64,000 nucleotides of DNA from Candidatus Fluviicola riflensis. GTDB taxonomy: Bacteria > Bacteroidota > Bacteroidia > Flavobacteriales_D > Crocinitomicaceae. The notes below the pieces were generated by a model. The model was not told where the DNA came from, made no database searches, and saw only the letters and a program-made list of their open reading frames with translations. Location of the stretch: NCBI GenBank assembly GCA_002243285.1, contig CP022585.1:1910641-1974640 (forward strand), read 5' to 3'. Made by a program: the position numbers and the translations under genes. The stretch's first letter is position 1; every line of letters starts with the position of its first letter. Positions 35,891-44,577 of the stretch are shown here, one piece after another.

Positions 35891-36304
35891 ATGGTAAGAA
35901 AAGCAACAGCCGTTTGGAACGGTTCAGGAAAAGAAGGTAAAGGGCATTTGACAACACAAAGTTCCGTTTTATCGAAAACGCAATACTCGTTTAATTCGCG
36001 TTTTGAAGAAGGAGTTGGGACAAATCCCGAGGAATTGATAGCGGCTGCTCATGCGGGATGTTTCACCATGAAACTGAGTTTTAATCTTGGCGGAGCGGGA
36101 TTTGAACCGACAGAACTGGAAACAACATGTGCGATTACGCTGGAAGATGGAACTGTAACCAAGTCGCAGTTGACATTGAAAGCAACAGTTCCGTCAATTG
36201 AAGCAGATAAGTTTGCTGAACTGGTAAAAGACGCCGAGCAAAACTGTCCGATTTCCAAGTTATTGAATACAGCGATTTCGGTGGAATACACGTTGAATTC
36301 TTGA
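35891..36304 (+). CDS. OsmC family peroxiredoxin
   Basis: A 137-residue OsmC/Ohr-family protein that reduces organic hydroperoxides with a cysteine pair. The first conserved cysteine is in IAAAHAGCFTMKLSF (residue about 57) and the second in DAEQNCPISKLL (about 118), with an Asn/Gln environment typical of the OsmC rather than the Ohr subgroup. Starts 2 bases after the carbonic anhydrase stop. The stop codon is followed by a family-E inverted repeat. Confidence 0.93.
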   Translation: MVRKATAVWNGSGKEGKGHLTTQSSVLSKTQYSFNSRFEEGVGTNPEELIAAAHAGCFTMKLSFNLGGAGFEPTELETTCAITLEDGTVTKSQLTLKATVPSIEADKFAELVKDAEQNCPISKLLNTAISVEYTLNS

Positions 36305-36386
36305 AGATGTTTGATGCTTGATTTTTGATGTTGGATGGAGGTTTTTTGAAAAATAAAAGTTTCCATCCAATATTCATGATCAAATT
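36301..36386. repeat. interspersed inverted repeat, family E copy 4
   Basis: TTGATGCTTGATTTTTGATG and TTGGATGGA (36311-36339) is imperfectly inverted in TCCATCCAATATTCATGATC plus AAATT (36362-36386). It begins at the OsmC stop codon like the other family-E copies. Confidence 0.55.
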
Positions 36387-36469
36387 ACTTTCTATTAAAT
36401 CAATTTTGAATAGATTTATTTTAGTTTAGAACGCTGTTTTTGTATCTTTAGGGTTGAAATAAATCAAAG

Positions 36470-36619
36470 ATGAAAACAAAGCCTATCCAAACAGGAAATA
36501 GTGAATTGGACTATTCATCGCGTTTGCAGTCACTCAAAGGAATTGTGAAAAACGACGATGGCTCCGATTACAAAAAACAACTTGTAGCCATTAAGAAAAA
36601 ACGATTCGACTTGGCGTGA
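36470..36619 (+). CDS. small protein (49 aa) of unknown function
   Basis: An ATG at 36470 opens 49 codons, MKTKPIQTGNSELDYSSRLQ onward, ending KKKRFDLA and a TGA. It is basic and probably helical. A TATCTTTA box lies about 27 bases upstream in a TTTAG-rich leader, and the codon use is like that of the neighbours. There is no recognised family. The length and spacing make it a plausible small gene, but with only 49 codons chance cannot be excluded. Confidence 0.5.
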   Translation: MKTKPIQTGNSELDYSSRLQSLKGIVKNDDGSDYKKQLVAIKKKRFDLA

Positions 36620-36657
36620 TTTGAAATTTGAATCTTACATCAAATCACAAGATGGAT

Positions 36658-36706
36658 GAGCGAGTCAGCCTTAGGCTGAGAGCAAAAATCTTTACATCTG
36701 TGGGAA
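36658..36706. repeat. solo right end of a family-B/A inverted-repeat element
   Basis: GAGTCAGCCTTAGGCTGAGA, then GCAAAAATCTTTACATCTGT and GGGAAA resembles the right end of the 13.0 kb element read on its minus strand (CAGCCTTAGGCTGGAGCGCA, AAAATCTGTGCATCTATGGG). A matching left end is absent or badly decayed. Confidence 0.5.
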
Positions 36707-36722
36707 ATAAAATAGAATACTA

Positions 36723-36752
36723 CTTGCTAAATCGATTTGTTTACTACTTTTG
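36723..36752 (+). promoter_or_regulatory. promoter of the his operon
   Basis: CTTG at 36723-36726 and TACTTTTG at 36745-36752 have 18-base spacing, close to the Bacteroidota consensus. The leader-peptide ATG follows only four bases after the -7 box, so the leader may be translated from a nearly leaderless message. Confidence 0.65.
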
Positions 36753-36756
36753 CCCC

Positions 36757-36804
36757 ATGAAAATGACACAATTATTCCATCATCATCATCGTTTGCTCTG
36801 CTAA
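36757..36804 (+). CDS. hisL: his operon leader peptide with four consecutive His codons
   Basis: The 15-codon frame MKMTQLFHHHHRLLC lies between the his promoter and a terminator hairpin 38 bases further on. Four adjacent CAT codons would make ribosome movement depend on charged tRNA-His, the defining feature of histidine attenuators known from enterobacteria. The four-histidine run, position and following terminator together make the call strong despite the very short length. No separate Shine-Dalgarno is visible, as usual in this phylum. Confidence 0.88.
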   Translation: MKMTQLFHHHHRLLC

Positions 36805-36841
36805 GTGCATTGGTGAGATGATTGTATCTATACAAAATTTT

Positions 36842-36871
36842 AACCCGCTTGGCTTTCAAGCGGGTTTTTTG
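36842..36871 (+). terminator. his operon attenuator terminator
   Basis: AACCCGCTTG (36842-36851) pairs perfectly with CAAGCGGGTT (36857-36866), loop GCTTT, then six Ts. It lies between hisL and hisG and would end transcription when His-tRNA is plentiful. The competing antiterminator presumably involves 36805-36841, but I could not define it. Confidence 0.88.
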
Positions 36872-36929
36872 TTGTCATTTTCTTCCGATCAACAAGTCCT
36901 TCCTGAAAGTCAAGCACAAACCAAACAAC

Positions 36930-37787
36930 ATGAAACGCTTGATTATCGCATTGCAAAAGTCGGGGAGACTCCAGGAAGGTTCTCTCAAGTTACTGCGCGA
37001 ATGCGGACTAAAAGTTGATTACCGCGAAGGACAATTAAAAGTCATTACCGCTGATTATCCGGCAGAACTCCTGTTTTTACGAAACAGTGACATTCCACAG
37101 TATGTAGCTGACGGAGTAGTAGATCTGGGAATTGTCGGTTCCAACCTGCTTGAAGAAGACGAGACGCCGGTAGAAGTGATACTTCCGCTCGATTTTTCCA
37201 AATGCCGCGTGTCATTTGCGGTACCGAAAAACTCCGACATTTTGCATACTACCGATTTGGCTGGAAAGCGCATCGCGACTTCGTATCCAAATACGGTGCG
37301 GAAATTCCTGGAAAAACAAGGGATTGAAGCTGATATTCACACTATTTCCGGTTCAGTAGAAATTGCGCCGTCATTGGATTTGGCTGACGCAATCGCCGAT
37401 ATTGTTTCGACCGGGAACACGTTGTTTCAGAACAATTTACGTGAGCTGTTTCCTTTTCTGAAATCAGAAGCTGTGTTGATCAAAGGCTCAAATTTCGATC
37501 CTGAAAAACAGCAGTTACTCGACCAACTCGTGTTTCGCATCAAATCGGTGTTGGCGGCCAAAGACAATAAATACATTCTTCTGAATGCTCCAACAAATCA
37601 GCTGGAAACTATTTGCGCGATTTTACCGGGAATGAAAAGTCCCACGATTTTGCCGCTGGCGATTGAAGGATGGGTGAGCGTACACTCGGTAGTGAAACAA
37701 AAAAATACCTGGAACATTGTGCAACAACTCAAAGAAGCAGGCGCGCAGGGCATTTTGGTGGTTCCAATCGAAAAAATGGTGGTTTAA
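36930..37787 (+). CDS. hisG: ATP phosphoribosyltransferase, long form
   Basis: Catalyses the first, feedback-inhibited step of histidine synthesis (ATP plus PRPP). 285 residues, so the long hexameric form with the C-terminal ACT-like regulatory domain; no HisZ partner is needed. MKRLIIALQKSGRLQEGSLK begins the protein, DLGIVGSNLLEE and the PRPP loop DIVSTGNTLFQNNL follow. The ATG at 36930 was chosen because an in-frame ATG-like start at 36822 would put the attenuator hairpin inside the coding sequence. First structural gene of the operon. Confidence 0.95.
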   Translation: MKRLIIALQKSGRLQEGSLKLLRECGLKVDYREGQLKVITADYPAELLFLRNSDIPQYVADGVVDLGIVGSNLLEEDETPVEVILPLDFSKCRVSFAVPKNSDILHTTDLAGKRIATSYPNTVRKFLEKQGIEADIHTISGSVEIAPSLDLADAIADIVSTGNTLFQNNLRELFPFLKSEAVLIKGSNFDPEKQQLLDQLVFRIKSVLAAKDNKYILLNAPTNQLETICAILPGMKSPTILPLAIEGWVSVHSVVKQKNTWNIVQQLKEAGAQGILVVPIEKMVV

Positions 37788-37802
37788 TTTAAAAATAGAA
37801 AA

Positions 37803-39101
37803 ATGAAATTATTGATAAATCCATCGGCGGAAATGCTAACCGAAGCACTTAAACGCCCGAAATTGGAAGGAGTACAGTTGGAAGAAACCGTTCGCGCAGT
37901 ATTTCAGCAAGTAGAACAAAACGGAGATCAGGCTCTTCGGATGTTTACCGAGCAGTTTGATGGTGTAAAGCTCGATACGTTAAAAGTTTCTGATGCTGAA
38001 ATCATCGAGGCAGAAAATTCATTACCTGAAACGCTGAAAAACGCCATTCAAATGGCAGCTCGAAATATTGAACAGTTTCACACTTCCCAGCAGGAAAGCG
38101 AACAAATGATCGAAACAACTCCTGGAGTGACCTGTTGGCGAAAATCGGTTCCGGTACAATCGGTTGGATTGTATGTGCCGGGTGGAACAGCACCGCTTTT
38201 TTCGACGGTGTTAATGCTCGGGATTCCAGCTAAAATTGCAGCTTGTCCGACAAGAATTTTGTGTACACCTCCTGCAAAAGACGGATCCGTTCACCCCGCA
38301 ATTCTGTTTGCAGCTTCGGTTGCAGGAATTACCGAAATTTATAAAGTCGGCGGTTCTCAGGCTATTGCGGCCATGTCGCTGGGCACAGAAAGCATCCCGA
38401 AAGTCGATAAATTGTTTGGCCCCGGTAATCAATACGTTACAGCTGCCAAACAATATGCTCAGCAATTGGGGATTGCGATTGATTTACCGGCCGGGCCATC
38501 GGAAGTGCTTGTGGCGGCCGATGATTCCGTTCCTGCAGCTTTTATCGCGGCAGATTTATTGGCACAGGCAGAACACGGAGCTGATAGTCAGGTAGTTTTG
38601 CTCTCCGATTCTGAATCATTTGTCACATTGATTCAACAGGAATTAGCCCAACAATTAGCGCAACTTCCACGGGCAGAAATCGCAAAGCAGGCATTAGAAA
38701 ACAGTGTCGCGATTGTGGTAGATTTTTCCAAATGGGCTGAAATCATCAATCAATATGCGCCGGAACACCTTATTTTAATGGGGAAATACGAGCGGCTGGT
38801 TGTAGAACAAGTAGTGAATGCCGGCTCTGTTTTCCTGGGACAATTTACTGCTGAAAGTTTCGGAGATTATGCTTCGGGAACCAATCATACTTTGCCGACA
38901 GCTGGATTTGCACGCGCTTACAGCGGAGTTTCGCTCGATTCTTTCGTGAAAAAAATTACGTATCAACGTGTTTCGGAAACCGGATTACAAAATCTCGGGA
39001 ATACAGTAATTGAACTGGCAAAAGCCGAACAATTGGACGCTCATGCCAATGCTGTCGAAGTACGATTAGCAGCTCAAATCAATCAAATTCAGAAACAATG
39101 A
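37803..39101 (+). CDS. hisD: histidinol dehydrogenase
   Basis: Oxidises L-histidinol to histidine in two NAD-dependent steps; zinc enzyme, 432 residues. VGLYVPGGTAPLFSTVLMLG, KLFGPGNQYVTAAKQYAQQL and LPAGPSEVLVAADDS are family blocks; LAQAEHGADSQVVLL contains zinc-site residues and QYAPEHLILM a conserved His. It starts 15 bases after hisG and overlaps hisC by 4 bases. Confidence 0.97.
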   Translation: MKLLINPSAEMLTEALKRPKLEGVQLEETVRAVFQQVEQNGDQALRMFTEQFDGVKLDTLKVSDAEIIEAENSLPETLKNAIQMAARNIEQFHTSQQESEQMIETTPGVTCWRKSVPVQSVGLYVPGGTAPLFSTVLMLGIPAKIAACPTRILCTPPAKDGSVHPAILFAASVAGITEIYKVGGSQAIAAMSLGTESIPKVDKLFGPGNQYVTAAKQYAQQLGIAIDLPAGPSEVLVAADDSVPAAFIAADLLAQAEHGADSQVVLLSDSESFVTLIQQELAQQLAQLPRAEIAKQALENSVAIVVDFSKWAEIINQYAPEHLILMGKYERLVVEQVVNAGSVFLGQFTAESFGDYASGTNHTLPTAGFARAYSGVSLDSFVKKITYQRVSETGLQNLGNTVIELAKAEQLDAHANAVEVRLAAQINQIQKQ

Positions 39102-40144
39102 AACAGTTTATTAGAGAAGATCTTCAAAACATAAAGCCTTACAGTTCGGCGCGTGATGAGTTTTCAGGTGAAGCAGCTATTTGGTTGGACGCTAATGAAA
39201 ATTCCCTTGTCACCGAATATAACCGTTATCCTGATCCGTTGCAGCGTAAATTGAAAGCCAAAGTTGCTGAAATAAAATCGATTAATGTAGAAAACCTGTT
39301 TATCGGAAATGGCTCCGATGAAGTGCTGGATCTGTTGCTGCGACTCATTTGTAAGCCGTTTCAAGATACCATTGCTTTTTTTGATCCTTCTTACGGCATG
39401 TACGAGGTTTTGGCGCGGATTAATGGTTTGTCGATAAAACGCATTCCACTCAACGAGCAATTTGAACCCGATTGGTCGAAATTGGTAGAACTCATTACCG
39501 GAACACGTGTTTTTATCATTTGCAATCCCAATAATCCAACGGGAAACCTGTTTTCGCGCGAAGAAATTGGTTCGGTTTTGCGTGCATATGAAGGAGTTGT
39601 TATAATCGACGAAGCCTATATTGATTTTAATGACCAACCTTCGATGAGCGAATTAATAAATGATTTCCCTAATCTGATTGTTGTTCAAACACTCTCAAAA
39701 GCCTACGGAATGGCCGGATTACGGGTTGGGATGGCCATTGCAAATGTGGAATGGATTTCAGCGCTGAACACGATCAAACCGCCATACAATGTGAGCAGTT
39801 TAGTACAGGAAACAGCACTTGCTTTGTTGGATTCAACTGATTGGAAAACAATTATTCCAACCATTATTTCCGAACGAAAGCGTGTTTCTGAAGTTCTGAA
39901 GAAACAAATTGGCGTGTTGGAAGTCTTTCCCAGCGAAGCCAATTTTATCCTGTTTCGGGTAGCGGATGTGAATAAATTATATCGCTACCTGGCCGATGCC
40001 GGAGTTGTGGTGCGTAATCGCAGCACTCAAACCAATTGCGCTGATACATTGCGCGTAACAATCGGCACAGAAGCCGAAAACAATCGTTTTTTAACCCTAC
40101 TCAAACAATTTTACAATGATGAAGCAAAAAGTATTATTTATTGA
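39098..40144 (+). CDS. hisC: histidinol-phosphate aminotransferase
   Basis: A PLP fold type I aminotransferase (348 residues) that makes histidinol phosphate from imidazole-acetol phosphate. ANENSLVTEYNRYPDPLQ near the N-terminus, ICNPNNPTGNLFSREE, VVIIDEAYIDF and the PLP lysine in QTLSKAYGMAGLRVGMA are all present, as is VRNRSTQTNCADTLRVTIG at the end. ATGA overlap with hisD; overlaps hisB by 29 bases, an unusually long overlap for this operon. Confidence 0.96.
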   Translation: MKQFIREDLQNIKPYSSARDEFSGEAAIWLDANENSLVTEYNRYPDPLQRKLKAKVAEIKSINVENLFIGNGSDEVLDLLLRLICKPFQDTIAFFDPSYGMYEVLARINGLSIKRIPLNEQFEPDWSKLVELITGTRVFIICNPNNPTGNLFSREEIGSVLRAYEGVVIIDEAYIDFNDQPSMSELINDFPNLIVVQTLSKAYGMAGLRVGMAIANVEWISALNTIKPPYNVSSLVQETALALLDSTDWKTIIPTIISERKRVSEVLKKQIGVLEVFPSEANFILFRVADVNKLYRYLADAGVVVRNRSTQTNCADTLRVTIGTEAENNRFLTLLKQFYNDEAKSIIY

Positions 40145-41255
40145 TCGTGACGGAACGATTATCAAAGAACCAGCGGGTTATCAAATCGACGGTTTCGAAA
40201 AACTGGAATTCCTGGAAGGCGTGATTTCGGCCCTGAAAACCATTGTTTCATGGCAGGAATACAAACTGGTAATGATTACCAATCAGGATGGTTTGGGAAC
40301 GGAAGCGTTTCCTTATGAGGAATTTATCGGTCCGCACAACCTGATGTTGTCGATTTTGCAGAATGAGGGAATTGTATTCGACGAGATCTGTATTGACCGC
40401 AGCTTTCCGGAAGAAAATGCGCCAACAAGGAAGCCGCGAACGGGATTATTAACTGCTTATTTCGATGAAGCCTACGATTTGGAGAATTCTTTCGTGATCG
40501 GCGACCGGATGACAGACGTTGAACTGGCTAAAAATTTGGGTTGTAAGGCGTTTTTTATCCGACCGGAGAATGAGCTTGGGAACGATGAATTGAGCGTTTC
40601 AGCAGAAGAATTACAACCGTTTATTCAGCGAAGTGTAAGCGATTGGGAAGAATTGTTGACACATTTGCGATTGGGAATCAGGAAAATAACTATTCAACGA
40701 ACAACGGCTGAAACGGATTGTCGGATTGAACTTGACCTGGATGGTACAGGAAACGCTTCCTGTTCAACCGGAATTGCGTTTTTCGACCACATGCTCGACC
40801 AGATTGCGCGACACGCTCAGCTTGATCTGAACATTGAAATGAAAGGTGATTTGGAAATCGACGAACACCACACGATTGAAGATACGGCAATTACGCTCGG
40901 ACAGGCAATTGACCAGGCTTTCGGTTCCAAACGCGGCATTGAACGTTACGGATTCTCTTTGCCAATGGACGATTGTTTTGCCACCTGTGCCATTGATTTT
41001 GGTGGCAGGGCTGAGTTGATCTGGGACGTAGAACTAAAAAGAGAATTTGTCGGAAAAATGCCAACAGAAATGGTTCAACACTTCTTTAAAAGTGTTTGTT
41101 TTTCAGCTAGATGCAATATTTATGTTAAAGCAATAGGTGAAAATGAACACCACAAGGTGGAAGCCATTTTCAAGGCTTTTGCAAAAGCTTTGTTGATGGC
41201 CAAACGTCGCTCGGGAAGTTACGATGTGCTTCCAACAACTAAAAATAATTTATGA
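40116..41255 (+). CDS. hisB: bifunctional histidinol-phosphatase / imidazoleglycerol-phosphate dehydratase
   Basis: 379 residues with two domains. The N-terminal HAD phosphatase (about 1-165) has FIDRDGTII as motif I, MITNQDGL as motif II and DRMTDVELAKNLG as motif IV. The C-terminal dehydratase (about 190-375) has the manganese-binding FFDHMLDQIARHAQLDL, DEHHTIEDTAI and ENEHHKVEAIFKAFAKAL. They carry out the dehydratase step and the later phosphatase step around HisC, as in E. coli. ATG codons at 40116 and 40119 are both possible. Overlaps hisH by 4 bases. Confidence 0.96.
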   Translation: MMKQKVLFIDRDGTIIKEPAGYQIDGFEKLEFLEGVISALKTIVSWQEYKLVMITNQDGLGTEAFPYEEFIGPHNLMLSILQNEGIVFDEICIDRSFPEENAPTRKPRTGLLTAYFDEAYDLENSFVIGDRMTDVELAKNLGCKAFFIRPENELGNDELSVSAEELQPFIQRSVSDWEELLTHLRLGIRKITIQRTTAETDCRIELDLDGTGNASCSTGIAFFDHMLDQIARHAQLDLNIEMKGDLEIDEHHTIEDTAITLGQAIDQAFGSKRGIERYGFSLPMDDCFATCAIDFGGRAELIWDVELKREFVGKMPTEMVQHFFKSVCFSARCNIYVKAIGENEHHKVEAIFKAFAKALLMAKRRSGSYDVLPTTKNNL

Positions 41256-41821
41256 AGAAGGTGGTGATTATTGATTACGGAGCGGGGAACTTATTTTCTG
41301 TTCAGCAAGCTTTCAAACGATTGGGAATTGAGCCAGTTGTTTCAGACAATCAGGCGATTATAACAAATGCTTCGCACGTTGTTTTTCCGGGAGTCGGACA
41401 TGCTAAAACAGCGATGGAACAACTGAAAGTTAAAGCGTTGGACGTGTTGATTCCGCAACTAAAACAACCCGTTTTGGGAATTTGCCTCGGAATGCAATTG
41501 TTGTGTGAATTTACAGAAGAAGGAGCTGTTGAAGGTTTGGGTGTTTTCAGGTCGCGAATCGAACTCCTTTCAGATGAAATGATTGTGCCACACATGGGTT
41601 GGAATGATGTAGGATTTACAGGAAATGAAGGATTAACAAATTCTTATTATTTCGTACACAGCTACAAAGCCTCGATCAGTCAGGATACCTGGGGAATCTG
41701 TAATTACGGACAACCATTTTCAGCCGCGCTGAAACGCAATAACTTCTACGGCGTGCAATTTCACCCCGAGAAGAGCAGTGCACAGGGAACTCAATTACTC
41801 ACCGAATTTTTACAACAATGA
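41252..41821 (+). CDS. hisH: imidazole glycerol phosphate synthase, glutamine amidotransferase subunit
   Basis: A class I amidotransferase of 189 residues that supplies ammonia to HisF. KVVIIDYGAGNLFSVQQAF opens the protein, the catalytic cysteine is in LGICLGMQLL (about residue 78), and the His/Glu pair is in VQFHPEKSS near 172. Overlaps hisB and hisA by 4 bases each. Confidence 0.97.
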   Translation: MKKVVIIDYGAGNLFSVQQAFKRLGIEPVVSDNQAIITNASHVVFPGVGHAKTAMEQLKVKALDVLIPQLKQPVLGICLGMQLLCEFTEEGAVEGLGVFRSRIELLSDEMIVPHMGWNDVGFTGNEGLTNSYYFVHSYKASISQDTWGICNYGQPFSAALKRNNFYGVQFHPEKSSAQGTQLLTEFLQQ

Positions 41822-42546
41822 AAGCAATACCGGCAATTGATTTAATAGACGGACAAGTGGTGCGCTTGTTCCAGGGCGATTTTGCTCAACAAACTACATA
41901 TACCGCCAATCCGGTGGAATATGCGCTGCAAATTGAGCGCAGTGGGCTTGATTCCCTGCATTTGGTCGATCTTTCCGGCGCGAAACTCGGGAAGTTGGTA
42001 CATACTTCAGTTTTAGAGGGAATTACTGCTTCAACAAATCTGAAAGTTGATTTTGGTGGCGGAGTAAAAACAAGAGACGACGTTCAAACCATTCTCGCTG
42101 CGGGTGCTGCGCAGGTTGTGATTGGCAGTTTGGCCGCGACTGATCCTGTATTGGTGAAATCTTGGATCAACGAATTTGGAATTGAACAATTTGTACTGGC
42201 GATTGATACTGATGGAACGACGGTTAAAATTAATGGATGGCAAGAAGGTTCGGGAAAAAGCCTGGATGAAGTGATGGACGTTTATGCTGGAATGACTGGC
42301 CTGACGATCCTCACAACCGATATTCGAAGAGATGGAACAGGAACAGGTCCAAGCGTCGGTTTGTACCTGGAATTGATTCGTAATTATCCCAATCAACAAT
42401 GGATCGCCAGTGGTGGCGTGGAAAAACTAGCCGATTTACAGCAACTGCGTTCTATTGGTTGTTGGGGATGTGTGGTCGGAAAGGCTCTATTGGAAGGAAA
42501 AATCAGCCTGGAAACACTAAAAAACTTCAACGATGGACGTTTATAA
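41818..42546 (+). CDS. hisA: phosphoribosylformimino-AICAR-phosphate isomerase
   Basis: A TIM-barrel sugar isomerase, 242 residues, acting before HisF. The N-terminal catalytic Asp is in AIDLIDGQVVRLFQGDF and the C-terminal one in TTDIRRDGTGTGPS. VDFGGGVKTRDD and ASGGVEKLADL are the phosphate-binding loops. Overlaps hisF by 14 bases. Confidence 0.96.
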   Translation: MKAIPAIDLIDGQVVRLFQGDFAQQTTYTANPVEYALQIERSGLDSLHLVDLSGAKLGKLVHTSVLEGITASTNLKVDFGGGVKTRDDVQTILAAGAAQVVIGSLAATDPVLVKSWINEFGIEQFVLAIDTDGTTVKINGWQEGSGKSLDEVMDVYAGMTGLTILTTDIRRDGTGTGPSVGLYLELIRNYPNQQWIASGGVEKLADLQQLRSIGCWGCVVGKALLEGKISLETLKNFNDGRL

Positions 42547-43285
42547 GCGTATTATTCCCTGCCTCGATATCCAAAACGGGCGAACGGTAAAAGGTATCAA
42601 CTTTGAATCCATTCGCGATGCGGGCGATCCTGTAGAATTGGCAAAACTCTACGCCAAACAAGGAGCGGATGAACTGGTATTACTTGATATTTCTGCTACA
42701 ATTGAAGAACGATCAACGTTTTTACCGATTGTGGAAGCCGTTGCTGCTCAGGTAGATATTCCATTTACGGTGGGTGGAGGTATTGCTTCGGTGGAAACGG
42801 CTTTTCAGTTGTTGCGTGCCGGAGCGGATAAGATTTCGGTGAATTCGTCGGCCATTTTGCGTCAGGAATTGATCACCGAACTTTCCTCGCAATTTGGGAA
42901 GCAATGCGTTGTAGTGGCAATCGACATTCGGAAAACAGCTTTCGGTTACACAATCCACACACACGGCGGGAAACGTGACACAGGCAAAAATGCACTGGAA
43001 TGGATCGAAGAAGCAGTTCGTCGCGGAGCCGGAGAATTGTTAATCACTTCCATGGATGGTGATGGCACGAAAAATGGATTCGCACTTGATTTTTACAAAC
43101 AAGTTTCAGAACGTGTGAATGTCCCGGTTATCGCGTCAGGCGGGGCAGGGACTGCTGAACATTTCGAGAAATTATTCAACGAAACAAGCGTAACCGGCGG
43201 ACTGGCAGCCAGTATTTTTCACTACGGAGAAATCCCAATTCCGGAACTCAAACAACAACTCAAACAAACAATTCGAATCAGATGA
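42533..43285 (+). CDS. hisF: imidazole glycerol phosphate synthase, cyclase subunit
   Basis: The TIM-barrel partner of HisH, 250 residues, releasing AICAR to purine synthesis. [53 protein letters not shown] and [13 protein letters not shown] carry the usual active-site aspartates and phosphate loops. Overlaps hisA by 14 bases and hisIE by 4. Confidence 0.97.
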   Translation: MDVYKRIIPCLDIQNGRTVKGINFESIRDAGDPVELAKLYAKQGADELVLLDISATIEERSTFLPIVEAVAAQVDIPFTVGGGIASVETAFQLLRAGADKISVNSSAILRQELITELSSQFGKQCVVVAIDIRKTAFGYTIHTHGGKRDTGKNALEWIEEAVRRGAGELLITSMDGDGTKNGFALDFYKQVSERVNVPVIASGGAGTAEHFEKLFNETSVTGGLAASIFHYGEIPIPELKQQLKQTIRIR

Positions 43286-43878
43286 TAACGAAACTTAATT
43301 ATGATGACAACGGATTAATTCCGGTTGTTGTGCAAAATGCTCAAACACAGCAGGTACTGATGCTGGGTTATATGAATGAAACTTCATTTCAGCAAACGAT
43401 CACAACTAAGATCGTGACATTTTACAGCCGTTCTCGTCAGGAAATATGGGTGAAAGGAGCTACTTCGGGCAATTACCTGAACCTGGTTTCCTGGTCGGCT
43501 GATTGTGACAATGATGCGCTATTGATAACCGCAATTCCCACCGGGCCAACTTGTCATACAGGGGAAGTTTCCTGTTTCGGCGAGCAATCTCTTTCTGGTT
43601 TGATGGTGATTTCACAACTTGAGCAAACAATTCAGGAGCGGTTTACCAACCCGAAAGAAGGTTCTTACATTCAATCGCTGATCGAAAAAGGGCTACCTAA
43701 AATTGCTCAGAAAGTGGGTGAGGAAGGGGTTGAAGTGGTAATTGAAGCCATGCGAAACGAACCACAGTTGTTTTTGGAAGAATCGGCCGATTTGCTGTTT
43801 CACTACTTGATTTTGCTGCGAGCGAAAGGAGTTGAGTTGGGTGAAGTATTGGAGATTTTGAAGGGGCGGATGGGGTGA
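43282..43878 (+). CDS. hisIE: bifunctional phosphoribosyl-AMP cyclohydrolase / phosphoribosyl-ATP pyrophosphatase
   Basis: 198 residues. The N-terminal cyclohydrolase domain (about 1-110) has MLGYMNETSF, TFYSRSRQEIWVKGATSGNY and the metal-binding DCDNDALLI with GPTCHTGEVSCF. The C-terminal pyrophosphohydrolase (about 112-195) has GSYIQSLIEKG and KVGEEGVEVVIEA with an EESADLLFHYLI helix. It closes the operon. Overlap with hisF is 4 bases. No clear terminator was found in the 266-base AT-rich gap that follows, which shows only weak GTGTTTGT/ACAAACAC dyads. Confidence 0.96.
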   Translation: MITKLNYDDNGLIPVVVQNAQTQQVLMLGYMNETSFQQTITTKIVTFYSRSRQEIWVKGATSGNYLNLVSWSADCDNDALLITAIPTGPTCHTGEVSCFGEQSLSGLMVISQLEQTIQERFTNPKEGSYIQSLIEKGLPKIAQKVGEEGVEVVIEAMRNEPQLFLEESADLLFHYLILLRAKGVELGEVLEILKGRMG

Positions 43879-44117
43879 TGTTCAGTTTGTTCAATTAATA
43901 GGTGTTGGATTGCGCGTGATGAATCAAGAATCGTTTCAAAAAGTGGTGGTGGTGTTTGTGAACTCAACTTTTATGATTACTATTGAAACAGAACTTACTG
44001 ACAAACAAACACATTCACGAATAAGACGGTTTTTGGTAATTTATAAGTTGTTGAAATGCTGGGGTGTAACTGGTGGTGATTAGGTGTGAATGGGCGTTTT
44101 GTTTCGTTAATTGTAAA

Positions 44118-44129
44118 GTTATACGCAAC
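44118..44129 (+). other. cassette-boundary-like sequence GTTATACGCAAC
   Basis: GTTATACGCAAC lies 15 bases before the HEPN gene and resembles the boundary words at 45268 (ATACGCATAACAGC) and about 45397 (CCGTTAATAGCAATT). It may mark the left edge of an acquired cassette. The match is short and by eye. Confidence 0.3.
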
Positions 44130-44144
44130 AAAGAAAACCTTCCT

Positions 44145-44573
44145 ATGAAAGAAAACATTTATAGTACATTAATATACCAACTGGAGGAGACCGAGAAATT
44201 GGGATACAATTTCGAATCTTCTTGGATTTCCTATGTATTACTTGAAGACAGATTGTTGTCAATACTAAGAAGTACAGGTGGTGAACACCTTCCAAACGGA
44301 AATGAAATTAGAATGATGGGACCCAAAATTGGTCATATTAAAACACGAATGTCAACAAATGAAATTTTAAGAGGACATCTTGAAGTTGCCAATTTAATAC
44401 CAAGAATTGAAGTTTGGAAAGACAAAAGAAATGTGCTAATGCATTCAATGGCGGATGGTAGCATGTCAATACAACAAATAGAAAGTGACATTGCCATTTT
44501 AGCAAAAGATGGAACTACTTTAGTAAGAGATTTTGCTTCTGCTGCAAGAAGAATAAAAAAACATAAAAAATAA
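44145..44573 (+). CDS. HEPN-domain protein, putative RNase toxin
   Basis: 142 residues from the ATG at 44145 (the frame is open to 44073 but that part is atypical). Helical throughout, with RNVLMH at residues 95-100, which matches the R-N-x3-H active site of HEPN RNases, placed after a long helix as in that superfamily. Lysine- and AGA/ATA-codon-rich, clearly more AT-rich than the his genes, which suggests horizontal acquisition. The next gene starts 4 bases later. Families with this fold act as toxins, in Abi systems and in RNA decay. An antitoxin is not recognised; the neighbour may be a partner. Confidence 0.7.
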   Translation: MKENIYSTLIYQLEETEKLGYNFESSWISYVLLEDRLLSILRSTGGEHLPNGNEIRMMGPKIGHIKTRMSTNEILRGHLEVANLIPRIEVWKDKRNVLMHSMADGSMSIQQIESDIAILAKDGTTLVRDFASAARRIKKHKK

Positions 44574-44577
44574 TAAT

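Noticed and set aside
36822..36929. Upstream start of hisG at 36822
   Set aside because: It would translate through the attenuator terminator and add 36 residues unlike HisG; the ATG at 36930 gives the standard N-terminus.
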